Assembly (NCBI RefSeq): GCF_009296025.1 | Contig: NZ_CP045178.1 | Span: 7,254,001-7,318,000, forward strand | Source of the DNA: Streptomyces tsukubensis | GTDB taxonomy: Bacteria > Actinomycetota > Actinomycetes > Streptomycetales > Streptomycetaceae | DNA: 64,000 nt | Direction: 5' to 3' | Part shown: positions 61,521 through 64,000 of the stretch, piece after piece | How positions within the stretch are numbered: position 1 is the stretch's first letter | How the letters are laid out: every line of letters begins with the position of its first letter | Made by a program: the position numbers and the translations under genes | Notes under the pieces: model-generated | Told to the model about the DNA's origin: nothing | What the model saw: only the letters and a program-made list of their open reading frames with translations | Databases searched by the model: none

Positions 61521-62543
61521 ATGTCTGCCGCGTACGCCACTTTCGGTCTGGCGCCCGCCGTACGAGCCGGCGGTGTGCTGGCCAACGGCGCATACCAAGC
61601 GCACAGGGACTTCCTCGACTTCATGGTCGACGGCAGCCCGCTGCTCTTCCAGCTCTCCGATCTCGACGCCGTCTCCCCGCTGGCCGCCGACGTCCCGCCC
61701 GCGATCTTCACCGCCGCCGTGCGCGGCCTGCTGCTCCAGGAGGAAGCCCCGCTGCGGGACGGCAGACACATCATCTACGGCTGCCCCGAGTGCGAGGGTC
61801 TCGAATGCGGCGCGGTCACCGCCGTCATCGAACCCGCGGGCGACGACTTCGTCTGGCGCGACTTCGCCTGGCAGACATCGGAACCCGTCGACCTGGAGTG
61901 GGGCGGCTACCACGGCATCGGGCCTTTCCTCTTCGAGGGCGGCCAGTACCGAGGGGCCCTCGCCGGGCTGCTCGACGCGGAACCGGCCGCCGAACGGCGC
62001 CGGGTCCTCTTGATCGGCCCACGCGTAGCGGCCCTCGCCCGGCTCGCCGCCGCACTGCGCACGACGGGCGTCGGCGCGGAGATCACCGGCGACGTCTCCG
62101 TCGTCCCCGCCGAGGAACTGCGCACCTACGGAGCCGTCGTCTTCGGCGTACGCGTCGACGCCTGCGAGAAGGCAGCGGTACGGGCCTCCTTCGAGCGGGC
62201 CCACGCCGACGTCGCCTACGTCGACGGGGTCGCCCCCGTCGTCCCGGTCCTGGTCGCCCAGATCGAACAGGCCCTCGACCGAGGCCGCGCCCGGCTCCAC
62301 AGACTCGCGGGACTCGTGGCGGCCGAGGGGGCGGCCGACATCGAGGTCACCTCCACCTGCCGGGTACGGCTGACCGCCTACCGTCTCGACCGGCTCTCCC
62401 GCACCCACGTCCACGAGGTCTACGAAGGCGTGCTGGAGCCGGGCATCCACCGGGTCCCCCTCGACGCGAAGGCCGCCAGAGGTGAGACGTATCTGGTGGC
62501 ACGGGCCACGGACAGCGTGCTGGTGGCGTCCCCCGCACGCTGA
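61521..62543 (+). CDS. Conserved Streptomyces protein, often labelled oxidoreductase; function unknown
   Basis: The 340-residue protein has two parts. The first (about 1-150) contains YGCPECEGLECGAVTAVIE with three cysteines, a possible metal site, and WRDFAWQT and EGGQYRGALAGLL. The second (about 150-270) is Rossmann-like (RRVLLIGPRVAALARLAAALRTTGVGAEI, YGAVVFGVRVDACEKAAVRASFERA), followed by a short beta tail. I recall related Streptomyces proteins but no proven function. The start has GATACT six bases ahead and only a weak AGGA, so it may be leaderless. Confidence 0.6.
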   Translation: MSAAYATFGLAPAVRAGGVLANGAYQAHRDFLDFMVDGSPLLFQLSDLDAVSPLAADVPPAIFTAAVRGLLLQEEAPLRDGRHIIYGCPECEGLECGAVTAVIEPAGDDFVWRDFAWQTSEPVDLEWGGYHGIGPFLFEGGQYRGALAGLLDAEPAAERRRVLLIGPRVAALARLAAALRTTGVGAEITGDVSVVPAEELRTYGAVVFGVRVDACEKAAVRASFERAHADVAYVDGVAPVVPVLVAQIEQALDRGRARLHRLAGLVAAEGAADIEVTSTCRVRLTAYRLDRLSRTHVHEVYEGVLEPGIHRVPLDAKAARGETYLVARATDSVLVASPAR

Positions 62544-62590
62544 AGGCGCCTCGGGTGACCGCGTCGGCAGGGGTGCGCCCCCTGCCGATT

Positions 62591-62630
62591 CCGACACCAC
62601 CACGCCGTCTCGCTAGGATTCGGCATCTTA
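62591..62630 (+). promoter_or_regulatory. Promoter giving a probably leaderless ABC-F mRNA
   Basis: CCGACA (62591-62596) and TAGGAT (62614-62619) are spaced by 17 bp. The ATG at 62630 lies ten bases after the -10 box, where the transcript would start within a few bases of the codon. No Shine-Dalgarno sequence is present. Confidence 0.6.
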
Positions 62631-64000
62631 TGACTGCCACCCTCGTCGCCAAGGACCTCGCCGCCGGCCACGGTGATCGCTCGCTCTTCTCGGGACTCGA
62701 CCTCGTCGTCGCCCCCGGGGACGTGATCGGTCTCGTCGGAGCCAACGGCGCGGGCAAGTCCACCCTGCTGCGCCTCTTCGCCGGGCTCGACACCCCGGAG
62801 AGCGGGGCGCTGCGGCTCACCCCGCCGACCGCCACCGTCGGCCACCTGCCGCAGGAGCCCGAGCGCAGGCCCGGCGAGAGCGTACGGGAGTTCCTCGCCC
62901 GCAGGACCGGTGTCGCCGCCGCCCAGCGTGAACTGGACGACACCACCCAGGCCCTCGTGGACGAGGTGGCCGGCGCAGACGACGCCTATGCGACGGCGCT
63001 CGACCGCTGGCTGGCGCTGGGCGGCGCCGACCTCGACGAGCGGGCCGAGGAGGTCGCCGCCACACTCGGCCTGACCATCGGACTCGACCTGCCGATGACC
63101 GCGCTCTCCGGAGGCCAGGCGGCCCGCGCGGGCCTCGCCTCCCTGCTGCTCTCGCGCTACGACGTCTTCCTCCTCGACGAGCCGACCAACGACCTCGACC
63201 TGGACGGACTTGAGCGGCTGGAACGCTTCGTCACGGGGCTGCGGGCCGGCACCGTCCTGGTCAGCCACGACCGCGAGTTCCTGGCCCGCACGGCCACCAA
63301 GATCCTCGAACTCGACCTGGCACAGGGGCGGATCAGCCTCTACGGAGGCGGCTACGAGGCCTACCTGGAGGAGCGGGACGTCGCCCGCAGGCACGCGCGT
63401 GAGGAGTACGAGGAGTACTCCGACAAGCGGTCGGCACTGGAGGGCCGCGCCCAGATGCAGCGCGGCTGGATGGACAAGGGCGTGAAGAACGCCCGCCGCA
63501 AGGCGACCGACAACGACAAGGTGGGACGCAAGTTCCGCAGTGAGGCCAGCGAGAAACAGGCGGCCAAGGCCAGGCAGACCCAGCGCATGATCGAACGCCT
63601 CGACACCGTCGAGGAGCCGCGCAAGGAGTGGGAGCTGCGGATGGAGATCGCCGCGGCCCCCCGCTCGGGCTCCGTGGTCGCCACGCTGCGCGACGCCGTG
63701 GCACACCGGGGTGACTTCACCTTCGGCCCGGTCTCGCTCCAGATCGACTGGGCCGACCGGGTCGCCATCACCGGCGCCAACGGCTCGGGCAAGTCGACCC
63801 TGCTGGCGGCGCTCCTCGGCAGGCTGCCGCTTGACGAGGGTCACACGGCGCTCGGCCCCGGCGTGATCGTCGGTGAGGTCGACCAGGCGCGCGGGCTCTT
63901 CGACGGAGCTGAGCCGCTGCTCGACGCGTTCCAGACGGCCGTGCCGGAGACGGAGCCGGCGGAGATCCGCACGCTGCTGGCCAAGTTCGGACTGAAGGCC
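62630..64000 (+). CDS. ABC-F family ATPase, 3'-truncated by window edge
   Basis: The visible 457 residues contain the first ABC domain (Walker A GANGAGKS, signature LSGGQ, Walker B VFLLDEPTNDLD), a long charged linker (GWMDKGVKNARRKATDNDKVGRKFRSEASEKQAAKA) and the second Walker A (GANGSGKS). There are no membrane segments. This matches the actinomycete ABC-F group close to translation factors or macrolide-resistance proteins. The C-terminal part lies outside the window. It differs clearly from the ABC-F gene at 37432-39084. Confidence 0.88.
   Translation, partial: MTATLVAKDLAAGHGDRSLFSGLDLVVAPGDVIGLVGANGAGKSTLLRLFAGLDTPESGALRLTPPTATVGHLPQEPERRPGESVREFLARRTGVAAAQRELDDTTQALVDEVAGADDAYATALDRWLALGGADLDERAEEVAATLGLTIGLDLPMTALSGGQAARAGLASLLLSRYDVFLLDEPTNDLDLDGLERLERFVTGLRAGTVLVSHDREFLARTATKILELDLAQGRISLYGGGYEAYLEERDVARRHAREEYEEYSDKRSALEGRAQMQRGWMDKGVKNARRKATDNDKVGRKFRSEASEKQAAKARQTQRMIERLDTVEEPRKEWELRMEIAAAPRSGSVVATLRDAVAHRGDFTFGPVSLQIDWADRVAITGANGSGKSTLLAALLGRLPLDEGHTALGPGVIVGEVDQARGLFDGAEPLLDAFQTAVPETEPAEIRTLLAKFGLKA

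Overview
The window is high-GC DNA (roughly 70 percent by eye) with strong third-position GC bias. It carries several actinomycete marker families: SsgA-like and WhiB proteins, a two-domain small laccase, GPP34, and DUF397, DUF5753 and DUF6879 genes. This points to a Streptomyces-type chromosome; no species is claimed. Most of it is ordinary chromosomal DNA, with one decayed integrated element.

Layout. 1-974: 3' part of a sugar-phosphate isomerase/epimerase. 1052-7681 (minus): an oxalate operon, oxc-frc-ADP-forming acyl-CoA ligase-OxlT-like antiporter, with a promoter and inverted-repeat operator at 7766-7809. 8252-11533: tRNA-Leu(GAG) followed by a degraded integrative element (C-terminal integrase fragment overlapping the tRNA, a frameshifted HTH-DUF5753 regulator, DUF6879, DUF397, a 58-residue small protein, a second truncated DUF5753 gene). 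11573-17332: flavin/F420-type oxidoreductase, scramblase-like protein, DMT exporter, PAP2 phosphatase, and a TetR gene. The TetR and PAP2 genes are separated by six tandem 16-bp palindromic units. 17727-20378: an AAA/TPR regulator interrupted by an in-frame amber codon. 20730-28196: small hypothetical protein, P450, DUF3048 lipoprotein, ASCH protein, divergent LigC and LigD-polymerase genes, membrane protein.

28296-34385: a secreted redox module. Two coupled minus-strand genes encode a cupredoxin/Ig-like/3-keto-disaccharide-hydrolase fusion and a ThuA/PQQ-type sugar dehydrogenase; a small laccase diverges from them. 34546-42086: WhiB, acyl-ACP desaturase with its own operator, dimethylargininase, UvrA-like remnant, ABC-F protein, GPP34, SsgA-like protein, saccharopine-dehydrogenase-like oxidoreductase. 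42456-48118: a beta-oxidation operon (AMACR, thiolase, FadB) facing a MerR-type regulator, with a shared promoter motif. 48589-54912: amino-acid permease, MpaB-family protein, M1 and M14 peptidases. 55136-58246: a sugar ABC importer without its own ATPase. 58543-64000: BCCT transporter, D-amino-acid oxidase-like protein, conserved unknown, and the start of a second ABC-F gene that looks leaderless.

The strongest leads are the proposed extracellular copper/PQQ module, the six-unit TetR operator array, the amber-split regulator, and the oxalate operon containing an ADP-forming ligase. Functions are assigned by reading motifs; no database search was run.
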